64,000 bases of DNA from JANXQG01 sp963719885 (lineage in GTDB: Bacteria; Planctomycetota; Planctomycetia; Pirellulales; Thermoguttaceae): assembly GCA_963719885.1 (NCBI GenBank), contig CAVRDP010000020.1, forward strand, positions 62,001-126,000, written 5' to 3'. The position numbers and the translations under genes were made by a program. Position 1 is the stretch's first letter; every line of letters starts with the position of its first letter. Below the pieces are notes generated by a model. It made no database searches and was not told the origin of the DNA. It saw nothing but the letters and a program-made list of their open reading frames with translations. Positions 56,803 to 64,000 of the stretch are shown here, in pieces.

Positions 56803-57297
56803 ATGCCCGAGCCTTGGTGGTGGATTCCGGTTGCATGCGCGATGGTCGCTGTGGTTGTCTCGCTCTTGTGGCGCCCTTGTCGGGCCGCCGCACGGGAGGC
56901 TCGCTTTATGCAAGCCCGCAAGGTCTTCCACAAGCAGCGAGAATGGCTCGAGGTGAAGTTTATCTCTTTGGCGCCGTCCGAGGGGAAGCCGAATGCTCCC
57001 CGCTGGTCGAACTGCGAATTTGACGACGCCGTCTCTTATGTGCGGCATCGCAGCACGGGCGAACTTTCTGCATTCGTGGCCGTAACCGTAGCCCTGGAAG
57101 GCATCAGTCAAACGACCACTTCGACGACCGACTTGATGAGCAATCTCCAGGCTGGAACGGCGGTTTTTCGCTTCGACAAGGACCGCTGGGTGACCGATGG
57201 CCGGGTGATTCTCAATCTCAGCCCCAACGAAGCCATCCGCTTCTACCAGAACAACCTGGAGGTGGTCGGGCAGGAGATGGCGGACCGGACGGTCTAG
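56803..57297 (+). CDS. Membrane-anchored hypothetical protein, 164 aa
   Basis: ATG 56803 follows GGGAGGGAGA. An N-terminal transmembrane segment (WWWIPVACAMVAVVVSLLW) with a cysteine-containing basic flank precedes a soluble domain with a beta-rich pattern (LSAFVAVTVALEGISQTTTS; RWVTDGRVILNLSPNEAIRF). No family recognised. Stands alone between two minus-strand operons. Confidence 0.7.
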   Translation: MPEPWWWIPVACAMVAVVVSLLWRPCRAAAREARFMQARKVFHKQREWLEVKFISLAPSEGKPNAPRWSNCEFDDAVSYVRHRSTGELSAFVAVTVALEGISQTTTSTTDLMSNLQAGTAVFRFDKDRWVTDGRVILNLSPNEAIRFYQNNLEVVGQEMADRTV

Positions 57298-57310
57298 GGT
57301 GAATCCCGCG

Positions 57311-57931
57311 TTAGTCCGGACGCCGGCCCGAATCGGGCAGCGGCTCATCGGGCCATACGGACTGCCAGGCTTGGCGAAACGGGGGCCACAAACCCAGATC
57401 CTCAATCCATGGCAACAGGTAGGCGTAGTCCAACGACTCTCGATTCGCCCGCAACAGAGCGGCTGTATCCGCCAAATCCACGATTCGTTCCGCCAGCAAT
57501 TTGTGCAGGATCAGGTCTTCGCATGCGAGTACGTCGATTTCAATGTCGATGCTGGGGAGGCGGATTGGCACGCGACGGTCGAGCGCTTTGCGGTGGTAGT
57601 CCGACTTTGCCAACAATAAGTCGATTTGGAGATCCAGATATGTTTCCGGAGGCTCGTAAAGGAGTTGCAAGAGATCGAGTCGAGCTAGCCGTGCAATCGG
57701 CGGGGAACGCTTGGGACGAAAACCGGATGCTTTCAGTACCTCGATGAGGCGATCCGGATTGTCGTCCACGGTGCCCAATAACAAGTCGATATCCCTTGTG
57801 GCTCGCACATATTTCCACGTGCTGAGGGCAATTCCTCCCATGAGCGCCATGGGAATATTCAGGGGCGCGAGCGCAAGCCAGATGTGCCGCAACGTGCGCA
57901 GCATGGATTCAGGATGTTGCGGAGTGGTCAC
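57311..57931 (-). CDS. AbiEii/MNT-type nucleotidyltransferase, 206 aa
   Basis: The fold is indicated by IPMALMGGIALSTWKYVRAT followed by RDIDLLLG, a G-G and DxD-type active site (Asp-Ile-Asp), and a third acidic region (DLQIDLLLAK). This family includes AbiEii-like toxins and minimal nucleotidyltransferases. GTG 57929-57931 lies nine bases after GGAGGAG; an ATG at 57904 is possible. Overlaps the small upstream gene by 23 bases, as in toxin-antitoxin pairs. A decayed copy of its 3' end exists at 63567-63738. Confidence 0.8.
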   Translation of the reverse strand: MTTPQHPESMLRTLRHIWLALAPLNIPMALMGGIALSTWKYVRATRDIDLLLGTVDDNPDRLIEVLKASGFRPKRSPPIARLARLDLLQLLYEPPETYLDLQIDLLLAKSDYHRKALDRRVPIRLPSIDIEIDVLACEDLILHKLLAERIVDLADTAALLRANRESLDYAYLLPWIEDLGLWPPFRQAWQSVWPDEPLPDSGRRPD

Positions 57932-58176
57932 GACGCTGAAACTCCTCCATAAGATGCAGCATCATGCGGTCGTGCTGCTCCATTTCTCCGGAATACCAGC
58001 GGCGATAGGCCGCACGGAGATCACCGTCCGGGCCGATTTCCCGGCGAAGTCCGGCCAAAAGGAACTGGTCGCACGTGCTCATCAAGTCCAACCATAGGCG
58101 GATGCACTGCTCGGGCGTGGCGGTCAACGGGACCGAGGCGAAAAAAATCGGCCGGGCCAAAGAGTTGTTCTGTCAC
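57909..58176 (-). CDS. Small partner protein of the nucleotidyltransferase (frame change at a 7-base A run)
   Basis: GTG 58174-58176 behind GAGGA gives VTEQLFGPADFF, then a seven-base homopolymer (58141-58147) where one base must be dropped to continue as ASVPLTATPEQCIRLWLDLM. Without correction a TTG at 58160 starts the frame. The product (~88 aa) is helical and acidic at the C-terminus. Its position directly upstream of and overlapping the nucleotidyltransferase gene suggests an antitoxin or adaptor; no domain recognised. Confidence 0.6.
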
Positions 58177-58326
58177 GATCGAATCCTCATGCACACCTAT
58201 ATATTTCACCGCCCCTAAGTATTGTAAATTCGCGACTGCTTTGCAACTGTGGCCATTTCCTCCCCAATTATTCCCAAATTTTTCCCGATTGGCCCCTTGA
58301 CGCGATGAATTCTTTCCGATAAACTA

Positions 58327-58343
58327 CTTTATGATACAAAGTA
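58327..58343. promoter_or_regulatory. Operator-like site, copy 1
   Basis: CTTTATGATACAAAGTA, an imperfect palindrome (CTTT...AAAG), 21 bases before the ATG at 58365. It matches 15 of 17 positions of the site at 59398. Likely target of the winged-helix regulator encoded at 58994. Confidence 0.6.
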
Positions 58344-58364
58344 ATTGATTCGGGGAGACGGCCG

Positions 58365-58997
58365 ATGGAAGTCGATGAAGCCCAGGCGCGAATGCGGGAA
58401 ATCCAGCGCATCATGGAGACGGCTACGCTCTTTACGCTGCTGCCAAGCACGGCGGCAATCGTGGGGGGGCTGCTGGTTTTCGTCGGTTGTGGCGCCAGCT
58501 ACTGGATCTTGAATTCGCTGAACTTTGCCGAGATCCTGCGCCTGTCGATGTCCGGCCGTATTGCTCTGTGCCTGATGTGGTTCGTTATCGCGGTCGCCAG
58601 CGTCGCCGTGAATGTGCTCTTCACGGCCCGATTGGCCGCTCGGCAGCAGATCGCGGTGAACCCGCGACCGGCCCAGGTGGCCATGTTCTCGTTGACGCCG
58701 TGCGTCGTCGTGGCCTTGGTGCTGACCTACCAGTTCCTCGTCCTCGGGCCGCCGAACGAGATCCGCTACATCGCCCCGGTTTGGATGATGCTTTACGGGA
58801 CGGGAGTCTATACGGCCGGCCTGTTCTCGATCCGCGCACCGCGCCTGCTGGGCCTGGCATTTCTACTGGCGGGCATCGTGGCTTTGTTTTGCTTTCCCGA
58901 CCACGGCGTGATTTCCGTCGGCGCGTCCTTCGGGTTGCTGCACATCGTGTTTGGCGCGTACGTACTCGTGAAACAGCGGCAGGACGGAGGCCAATGA
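58365..58997 (+). CDS. Polytopic membrane protein, 210 aa
   Basis: Begins MEVDEAQARMREIQRIMETA with an amphipathic helix, then six hydrophobic segments spread over residues ~25-200 (for example LPSTAAIVGGLLVFVGCGAS and LCLMWFVIAVASVAVNVLFT). No family recognised. The stop overlaps the ATG of the winged-helix regulator gene by four bases (ATGA), the common arrangement for a membrane protein and its cognate PadR/MarR-like repressor. Confidence 0.75.
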   Translation: MEVDEAQARMREIQRIMETATLFTLLPSTAAIVGGLLVFVGCGASYWILNSLNFAEILRLSMSGRIALCLMWFVIAVASVAVNVLFTARLAARQQIAVNPRPAQVAMFSLTPCVVVALVLTYQFLVLGPPNEIRYIAPVWMMLYGTGVYTAGLFSIRAPRLLGLAFLLAGIVALFCFPDHGVISVGASFGLLHIVFGAYVLVKQRQDGGQ

Positions 58998-59362
58998 GCG
59001 AACCGGCGAACGAACCGATCAACGAGCCCATCAGACCGGGCGATATCGACGGCGTGATTCACGAGCGCGCGCGATTGTCGATCGTTTCGGCGCTCGCCGT
59101 GGCGGCCCAACTCAGTTTCCATGAATTGAAGTCGATGCTCGGCCTGACCGACGGCAACCTCAGCGTGCACGCCCGCACGCTCGAAGAAGCCGGTTATATC
59201 ATCGTGGAAAAGTCGTTCCAAGGCCGTCGTCCCCATACGGCCATGCGCCTCACGCCGAAGGGGCGCAAGGCCTTCGCACGCTACCTGGAAACCCTGCGGC
59301 AGATTGTCGAAAAAGGCGGGCAGCATGTACGCATGGTCGGCGGCGGGCAGGATTTTTCGTAA
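58994..59362 (+). CDS. Winged-helix transcriptional regulator, 122 aa
   Basis: The central part (RARLSIVSALAVAAQLSFHE, then LKSMLGLTDGNLSVHARTLE) is the HTH of the HTH_34-like family (winged helix, MarR/ArsR-related), followed by a wing (GYIIVEKSFQGRRPHTAMRL) and a C-terminal helix. Such small regulators usually repress the membrane-protein gene they overlap. Two matching 17-bp sites upstream of both flanking transcription units are candidates for its operators. Confidence 0.88.
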   Translation: MSEPANEPINEPIRPGDIDGVIHERARLSIVSALAVAAQLSFHELKSMLGLTDGNLSVHARTLEEAGYIIVEKSFQGRRPHTAMRLTPKGRKAFARYLETLRQIVEKGGQHVRMVGGGQDFS

Positions 59363-59397
59363 CGGTTCGTCCCATTCCTCTTTTTTTTGGAGTTTTG

Positions 59398-59414
59398 CTT
59401 TATGTCACAAAGTA
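59398..59414. promoter_or_regulatory. Operator-like site, copy 2 (overlaps a start codon)
   Basis: CTTTATGTCACAAAGTA, 15 of 17 identical to the site at 58327. Its ATG (59402-59404) is the likely start codon of the next gene, so a bound repressor would sit on the translation start. Confidence 0.55.
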
Positions 59415-60438
59415 CTTTACATGAAGGAAATCCGGGCGGTTCGCCACTCAACACGCGTCTTGTATCCTGGTCCGTCGCCGTGGTGCGGGCGTCGCAAGGC
59501 TGGCTCCAGGCGCTCGATCAAATCTTGCGCGGCGAGACGACTCGCCCGTCGACCTTGCGCGAGCAATCGTTGCGGATCCCGATCGCGGGGCTCTCGCTCT
59601 TGATTCTGGCCTTGGCGTTGTGCTACGGTTTTTGCATGGGCATGTATCCCGGCTGCCGCATTGAAGGCCCATCAGGGCTGCAATGGCTGGCATGCACGCT
59701 GAAGATACCGGCCCTGTTCCTGCTGACTCTGTGCGTTACCTTTCCTTCGCTGTACGTCGTCAATGCCTTGGTCGGTTCGCGGTTGCAGTTGCTCGCGGTC
59801 TTGCAACTTCTTGTGGCCGCCTTGGGCGTGAACCTGGCGGTCCTGGCATCGGCCGGCCCGATCGTGGCATTCTTCTCGTTCAGCACGACCAACAGCGATT
59901 TCATGTGTTTGCTCAATGTTCTGGTGTTTGCGATTTCGGGGCTTCTGGGGATGAAGTTTCTGCTGCAAACGCTACACCGCCTGAGCACGATTCCCAGCGC
60001 GCGGCGCGGCGCGGCCCTCTCCCAGAGCGGGAGGGGAGGAGGCCGGAAGCGATGTCCGGCGGCCCGATCGGGCCAAGTGGAACGGGCGAAGCGGGCCCGT
60101 TGCCGGCCATGTCGCAGTCGTGGGAGCATGATCCCTGGCTGAGCGACCCGAAGGGCCCGCCGCCCGCCACCTCGCCAGCCGAGGCAATCATCGTCGAGCG
60201 CGAGGCAGATGAACCTTGTGCGCTCGACGCTCTCGAGGGCCACGTCTTGGGCCGGCACGTGAAGAAGGTCTTTTGCTGCTGGACGGTGATCTTCAGTGTC
60301 GTCGGCGCACAAATGGCCTGGGTGCTGCGACCCTATTTCGGCAACGCCGACCCCAACCTGCCCTTTGTCTGGTTCGGCCCGCGAACGTCGAACTTCTTCG
60401 AAGGCGTTTGGACGGCCCTCCACCAACTTTTTCGCTGA
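59402..60438 (+). CDS. Membrane protein, planctomycete type, copy A (frame change near 60010-60060)
   Basis: Frame one (MSQSTLHEGNPGGSPLNTRL) gives four to five hydrophobic segments to LLQTLHRLSTIPSARR. A second frame continues with a linker (SWEHDPWLSDPKGPPPATSP), another helix (VFCCWTVIFSVVGAQMAWVL) and a C-terminal FVWFGPRTSNFFEGVWTALH. The join lies in a GC-rich repeat (60015-60036). Its end matches the end of the next gene (QMGWIMRPFVGAP), so the two are paralogues. Function unknown; possibly regulated by the upstream winged-helix protein. Confidence 0.65.
60015..60036. repeat. GC-rich hairpin at the frame change
   Basis: CCCTCTCCC (60015-60023) followed by AGAGC and GGGAGGGG (60029-60036). 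Resembles dispersed palindromic repeats; it may be an insertion that disrupted the gene rather than a one-base error. Confidence 0.45.
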
Positions 60439-60446
60439 AAGCTATC

Positions 60447-61121
60447 ATGTTTCAAACCTTAGCGCTGGTCGATGGCGTGCTGCGGCGCCGGCCCTGGACG
60501 ACGCGGACCGCCACCCCGGGCCGGACGCGGGCGCTGGGCGCCTGCGTGTTCGCGTTCGGCTTCTTGTATGGAGCGGCGATGGGCAGTTACGGCGGTGTCG
60601 GGGGCGACCGCGTCTGGCAGTTGCTCTATTCCGGCCTCAAGGTGCCGGTCCTGCTGCTGGCGACGTTTCTCATCGGCCTGCCGAACTTCTTCGTTCTCAA
60701 CACCCTCTTCGGGCTGCGCCGCGACTTCCGCGAAGGGCTACGCGCGCTGCGTCGCGGCGCAGGCCGGGGTGGCCATCGTGCTGGCCTCGTGCGCCCCGCT
60801 GACGCTCTTCTGGTATGCCTCGTTTGCCGACTATTCGGCCGCGCTGTTATTCAACGGGCTGATTTTCGCCTTGGCGAGTTTTGCCGGCCAGCACCTGTTG
60901 CGCGGCTACTATCGCCCGTTGATTTTGCGTAACCCGCGTCACGGGCCTTTGCTTTGGACGTGGCTGGGGCTGTACATTTTCATCGGCATCCAGATGGGCT
61001 GGATCATGCGGCCGTTCGTCGGCGCTCCAGCGCCCCAGTGGAATTCTTCCGCAGCGGCGGCGAATGGGAGAATGCCTACGTCGTCGTCGCGCGGCTGATT
61101 TGCGGTTCGGTGTGGCGGTAA
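60447..61121 (+). CDS. Membrane protein, planctomycete type, copy B (two frame changes)
   Basis: Starts MFQTLALVDGVLRRRPW, eight bases after copy A. Hydrophobic helices (LGACVFAFGFLYGAAMGSYG; LLLATFLIGLPNFFVLNTLF; GVAIVLASCAPLTLFWYASF; LYIFIGIQMGWIMRPFVG). Frame changes occur near 60750 and at a CCCC (61033-61036), where one extra C gives APAPPVEFFRSGGEWENAYV, ending at TAA 61119-61121. Paralogue of copy A by gene order and C-terminal pattern. Confidence 0.65.
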
Positions 61122-61409
61122 GGGGGCCACCTGTATTCATCACGCTCCGCCGTGATGGAGCTGTACTCACCCCTTGAGGTGGATCACCAGCCAGATCAAC
61201 AGCAGCAGGAGTACGACTGCCGTGGCGATGAGACCGAAGGAACCAATAATTAGGCTTGGCCGACCCGGATGGCTATATTCGACAGGATCTTGTTTCCTTT
61301 CAAAATATGTGGCATACTGAGTATCCGTAATCCAGGCTCGGATTGGCGGCCGCTTGCGAAGAGGCGCCCGAGTCCGGCTGTCCAAACCTTTTGTGAAAGG
61401 AAAAAGACG

Positions 61410-61760
61410 ATGGAGTGGTATCTCAAAGTGCTGAAGAAGTATGCGGAGTTCGATGGTCGGGCGCACCGCACGGAGTATTGGATGTTCGTTTTGTTCAACG
61501 TGCTGATCTCAATCGGCTTGGCACTCGTGGGATCGCTGATTGGCCACGGGCTCCAGTACTTGAGCAATCTTTACGGCCTTGCCGTGCTTGTCCCCGGCCT
61601 TGCCGTTGGCGTTCGCAGGCTTCACGACATCGGCAAATCGGGGTGGTGGCTGTTGATCGCCTTCATCCCATGTATCGGCGCCATTATCCTTATTTACTTC
61701 CTCGTCCAGGACAGCCAGCCGGAAAGTAACAAGTACGGTCCGAACCCCAAGGGCCTATAA
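61410..61760 (+). CDS. DUF805 family membrane protein, 116 aa
   Basis: ATG 61410 follows AAAGGAAAAAGACG. MEWYLKVLKKYAEFDGRAHR, then TEYWMFVLFNVLISIGLALV, and VGVRRLHDIGKSGWWLLIAF are diagnostic of DUF805 (YhaH-like). Four membrane segments; the C-terminus QPESNKYGPNPKG is also typical. Function unknown. Confidence 0.93.
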   Translation: MEWYLKVLKKYAEFDGRAHRTEYWMFVLFNVLISIGLALVGSLIGHGLQYLSNLYGLAVLVPGLAVGVRRLHDIGKSGWWLLIAFIPCIGAIILIYFLVQDSQPESNKYGPNPKGL

Positions 61761-61849
61761 CGGCTGGTGGCGGAATCCGCACCATAGCAAAAAAACCCCT
61801 GGGTCAATCAGGGCCGGAGAAGTGCAAAGTCCGGGCGGGGCGCCGCTAC

Positions 61850-61908
61850 GGACCGGCCGACGAATGATTTCCCTCGCAGAAACGCGAAGGTTATTTTTCG
61901 GCCGGTCC
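61850..61908. repeat. Palindromic repeat with 11-bp arms
   Basis: GGACCGGCCGA (61850-61860) and its exact complement (61898-61908). Outer flanks TACGGACC and GGTCCCTAC resemble the ends of the 53125-53232 element. Between the convergent DUF805 and CAP genes, it may end transcription. Confidence 0.6.
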
Positions 61909-61935
61909 CTACGCTTCTCTGGCGCATATTGCCGC

Positions 61936-63394
61936 TTATTGCGATCCCGACTTCGTCGCCGCGGCGTCGCTTCCGTTCAGGGCCGCCGTCTTCTCTGCCA
62001 GGTCCGCGCCGACCTTGCGCCATTCGGGCACCGCGAGCTTGGCGAGTTTCTTTTGCTGGTCCTTGACCAACCGATCGAGCGCGCTTGCCGGTATGCGTTT
62101 TTCGCCCTCGTGCAGGGCCTTCATGCGCAGGTAAGTGGCGTTGATCGCGACGCAGGTCGTGGCCTCGGCAAACCACGGCTGGGCCTTGGTGCGGAGGTAT
62201 TTCTTGGCCACCGATTGGACCTCCTTGGAGGCCTGTTCCGGGGTGTCGCCGCTGACCGCGCGGCGGACAGCAGCCATGTCCTTTTCCAAGTCCTCACGGA
62301 CCTCCGCGACCAACGACGTGATCTCCTCCAGGCGCCCTCCTCGACCATCGTGTCCCGGGTCGCCAAGTACAGGTTCAAGAGGGCCGCGAAGCGGGCAACC
62401 TTGGCCTCCGCGGGAAGTTTCTTGACGGCCGCCAGGAGCTTGCCGCCCTGCTTGAACAGCGGCAGGTCGGACACGATCACGTCGAACTTGACGTTGTCCT
62501 GTCCGTCGGGGAGGGAACAGACGTACTTTCGCCCTCCAGTTCCACGGTGAGCCTGGCGTTGCTTTCGGGCGCCTCGACGGCATAGGCCCCGCTCGTCCAA
62601 CTCTTGACCCGAGCCGTACCGGTGGAGATGGCCACGCCGCCGACCCCTTCGCCCGCGGCGTACAAGCGGTTGCGGTTCCGATCGTTGAACACCACGCCGC
62701 CGAGCATGCGGTGGTCGCCGCCGCCGAAGTCGTGAGTGACGGCGATGTCCTCAGCATTCGGCCAAGGGACGGCGCCAATACCTATCACGCGGTAGCCGGG
62801 ATTGAGGATGTTCCTGCGATGGCCGCGCCCGGGCTGCATTCCGCCGGGACCTTCCCCCCAATCGAAAACGAAGGCGGCATGGCTGTACCAAGGATTCTTG
62901 GCGGTGCGCATGCAGTTCTCGCCGACGTGCCGCGCCTGGAAGCCCGCCAGCTTTGTCCTCGACGGAAGCTCCTTGGCCGTAAACCCCGGCTTCCCCTCTT
63001 CCTCCACGTGTGTCATGGTGTTAAGGATTTGGTAGTAGCTGTGCCAGCGGGCGGCCTTTGTCAGGGCAAGGTCGAAGACCAGCGGCGGGGCGGGCTTGGC
63101 TTCCAGCATCTCCTGCTGGAACATGTTGCGGTCGACGTTGCTGGGTACCCCCGAGGTCTGGAGGCAGCGCAGCCCGTCTTCGCCCGGATCAAGGCGGCAG
63201 CGGTTGATGTATTCCAGGATCAACGTCTCGGCCAGAGTGGGCTCGGGGGATTCGGCCTTGTAGGCCCCCGGCGGATCATCTCCGCCACGGGCAACGGCAG
63301 GCAAGTGCCAAGCGCAGACGCCGGCCAGCCCCAAGAGGAGAGCGGCCAACGAAAACATACGAAATCGACCTCGCGAATCAATAGTCCTTGTCAT
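61936..63394 (-). CDS. Secreted CAP/SCP-domain protein (two frame changes)
   Basis: ATG 63392-63394 (MTRTIDSRGRFRMFSLAALL) gives a signal peptide. A CAP (SCP/PR-1) domain follows: ETLILEYINRCRLDPGEDGL, RWHSYYQILNTMTHVEEEGK, ARHVGENCMRTAKNPWYSHA, GRGHRRNILNPGYRVIGIGA. Then an SdrD/Cna-B-like strand-rich segment (GGVVFNDRNRNRLYAAGEGV) and a helical C-terminal domain. Frame changes at AAA 62527-62529 (restores LEGEKYVCSLPDG) and at 62332-62333 (restores EGALEEITSLV) are one-base run errors. Confidence 0.82.
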
Positions 63395-63566
63395 TGCACC
63401 ATTCCTTTCACGATAACCGTTCATCACAGGTTGGCAGGAATTCTCGCATACAGCAAGAAACGGATTATAACAAGGGTTGCCCTTGGGATGTAAATGTGCG
63501 ATCGGGATCCGATCCGTACCGCGCAACGCGAGTGGCCGGCGATTGCTCTGGAAGCAGGAAGAAATC

Positions 63567-63738
63567 CTAGGCCTGACGCTGGCTCGGACCGGGCAGCGGC
63601 TCATCGGGCCAGGCGGCATTCCACGCTTGGCGGAAGGGGGGCCATAAGCCCAGATTCTCAATCCAATGCAGCAGGTACGCGTAATCCAACGACTCTCGAT
63701 TGGTTCGCAGCAGAGCGGCCGCATCCGCCAAGTCAACG
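63567..63738 (-). pseudogene. 3' remnant of a second nucleotidyltransferase gene
   Basis: Reads VDLADAAALLRTNRESLDYA and then YLLHWIENLGLWPPFRQAW, ending WPDEPLPGPSQRQA and a TAG at 63567-63569. It matches the last ~57 residues of the intact gene at 57311-57931 almost position by position. Nothing of the first two thirds is present upstream of it. Confidence 0.85.
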
Positions 63739-63953
63739 GAGGCTCTTAATGGCTGTTTTCCTCGGAGTATATCGCAGTCACCTCAATTCTCGTCATCCAC
63801 TCATTTTTCCTATCTTATTCATCCCTCATGCCTCATCCTCCATCCTTTATTTCCCTTCCGCCCCTTCTCTTGACCCCGTGCCGCCGAATTGTTATCGTTC
63901 CAACCCTAATTGTGTTTTGAATTGCGACGGCCCAGTTTACGGTGCATGGAAGC
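63739..63953. other. Intergenic, A+T-richer
   Basis: No gene seen. Less GC-rich than the rest; probable promoter region for the gene starting at 63954. Confidence 0.4.
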
Positions 63954-64000
63954 ATGAAACGACGCCCCTTCCTCCTGCTGTGCGCTAGCGGGTTGCTGGC
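63954..64000 (+). CDS. Start of a secreted protein (runs off the right edge)
   Basis: ATG 63954 follows GGAAGC and opens MKRRPFLLLCASGLL, a classic signal-peptide start (possibly a lipoprotein around LLLCAS). The rest lies outside the window. Confidence 0.5.
   Translation, partial: MKRRPFLLLCASGLL

Noticed and set aside
61167..61300. Possible small membrane peptide on the minus strand (IIGSFGLIATAVVLLLLLIW)
   Set aside because: A convincing hydrophobic helix but no usable start codon or ribosome site, and it overlaps the DUF805 promoter region.

Overview
The window most likely comes from a planctomycete. Lineage markers right of 36 kb are LEPR-XLL-type N-terminal motifs (GIEQLEDRRVLS, GVERVEDRRLLA) on secreted proteins, an ECF-type sigma gene next to a Ser/Thr kinase with TPR-like repeats, a Tat-exported Gfo/Idh/MocA oxidoreductase, and a huge NPCBM-ended wall or secreted protein. 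Base composition is GC-rich. No database search was possible, so family names rest on motifs read directly.

Positions 1 to about 34.6 kb look like an integrated accessory element. Its right end is marked by an orphan 3' half of a tRNA-Asn gene (34561-34602) with no 5' half, the classic scar of tRNA-targeted integration; the integrase and the intact tRNA would lie left of the window. From the left the element holds: (i) a minus-strand run of small, closely packed genes of unknown function (1-4840), starting with the N-terminus of a SWIM-zinc-finger ATP-dependent DNA ligase; (ii) a ycf46-like AAA ATPase with DUF2997 and DUF1257 (ycf35-like) genes, then DUF4230 and membrane proteins; (iii) a sigma-like regulator and, divergently, a LexA-like winged-helix gene; (iv) a three-gene CBASS operon on the minus strand: HNH-SAVED effector (Cap5-like), CD-NTase, and an E2-only conjugating protein with a C-terminal SEC-C-like zinc motif; (v) after a 1 kb gene-poor gap, a plus-strand run of seven genes: DUF499 ATPase (BrxC/PglY-like), short PglZ, DUF1156 Zn-ribbon methyltransferase (PglXI-like), DUF3780-like protein, SNF2 helicase (BrxHII-like), SIR2 NADase-like protein and HerA ATPase, followed by a SUI1/eIF1-like gene and three unknown genes. 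This reads as a BREX-3-like methylation/helicase locus fused head-to-tail with a SIR2-HerA abortive-infection pair, with CBASS divergent to it. It is the main item of interest.

From 34.6 kb on the sequence looks chromosomal: PaiB-like FMN regulator, GNAT, DUF423, Gfo/Idh oxidoreductase, a 5 kb PQQ-like/NPCBM gene, HDOD protein, a secreted serpin with Ig-like tail, a LEPR-type protein, kinase plus sigma factor, a YhaN/YhaO-like (SbcC/SbcD-like) pair, an AbiEii-type nucleotidyltransferase pair, a winged-helix-regulated set of membrane proteins with matching 17-bp operator-like sites, DUF805, a CAP-domain protein and a decayed second copy of the nucleotidyltransferase.

Many genes are interrupted by single-base frame changes that nearly all fall in short homopolymers (CC/CCC, GG, AA/AAA, TTT). 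I read these chiefly as assembly or sequencing errors rather than true pseudogenes and give the reconstructed extents. The DUF499-to-HerA block and the CBASS operon are free of them.
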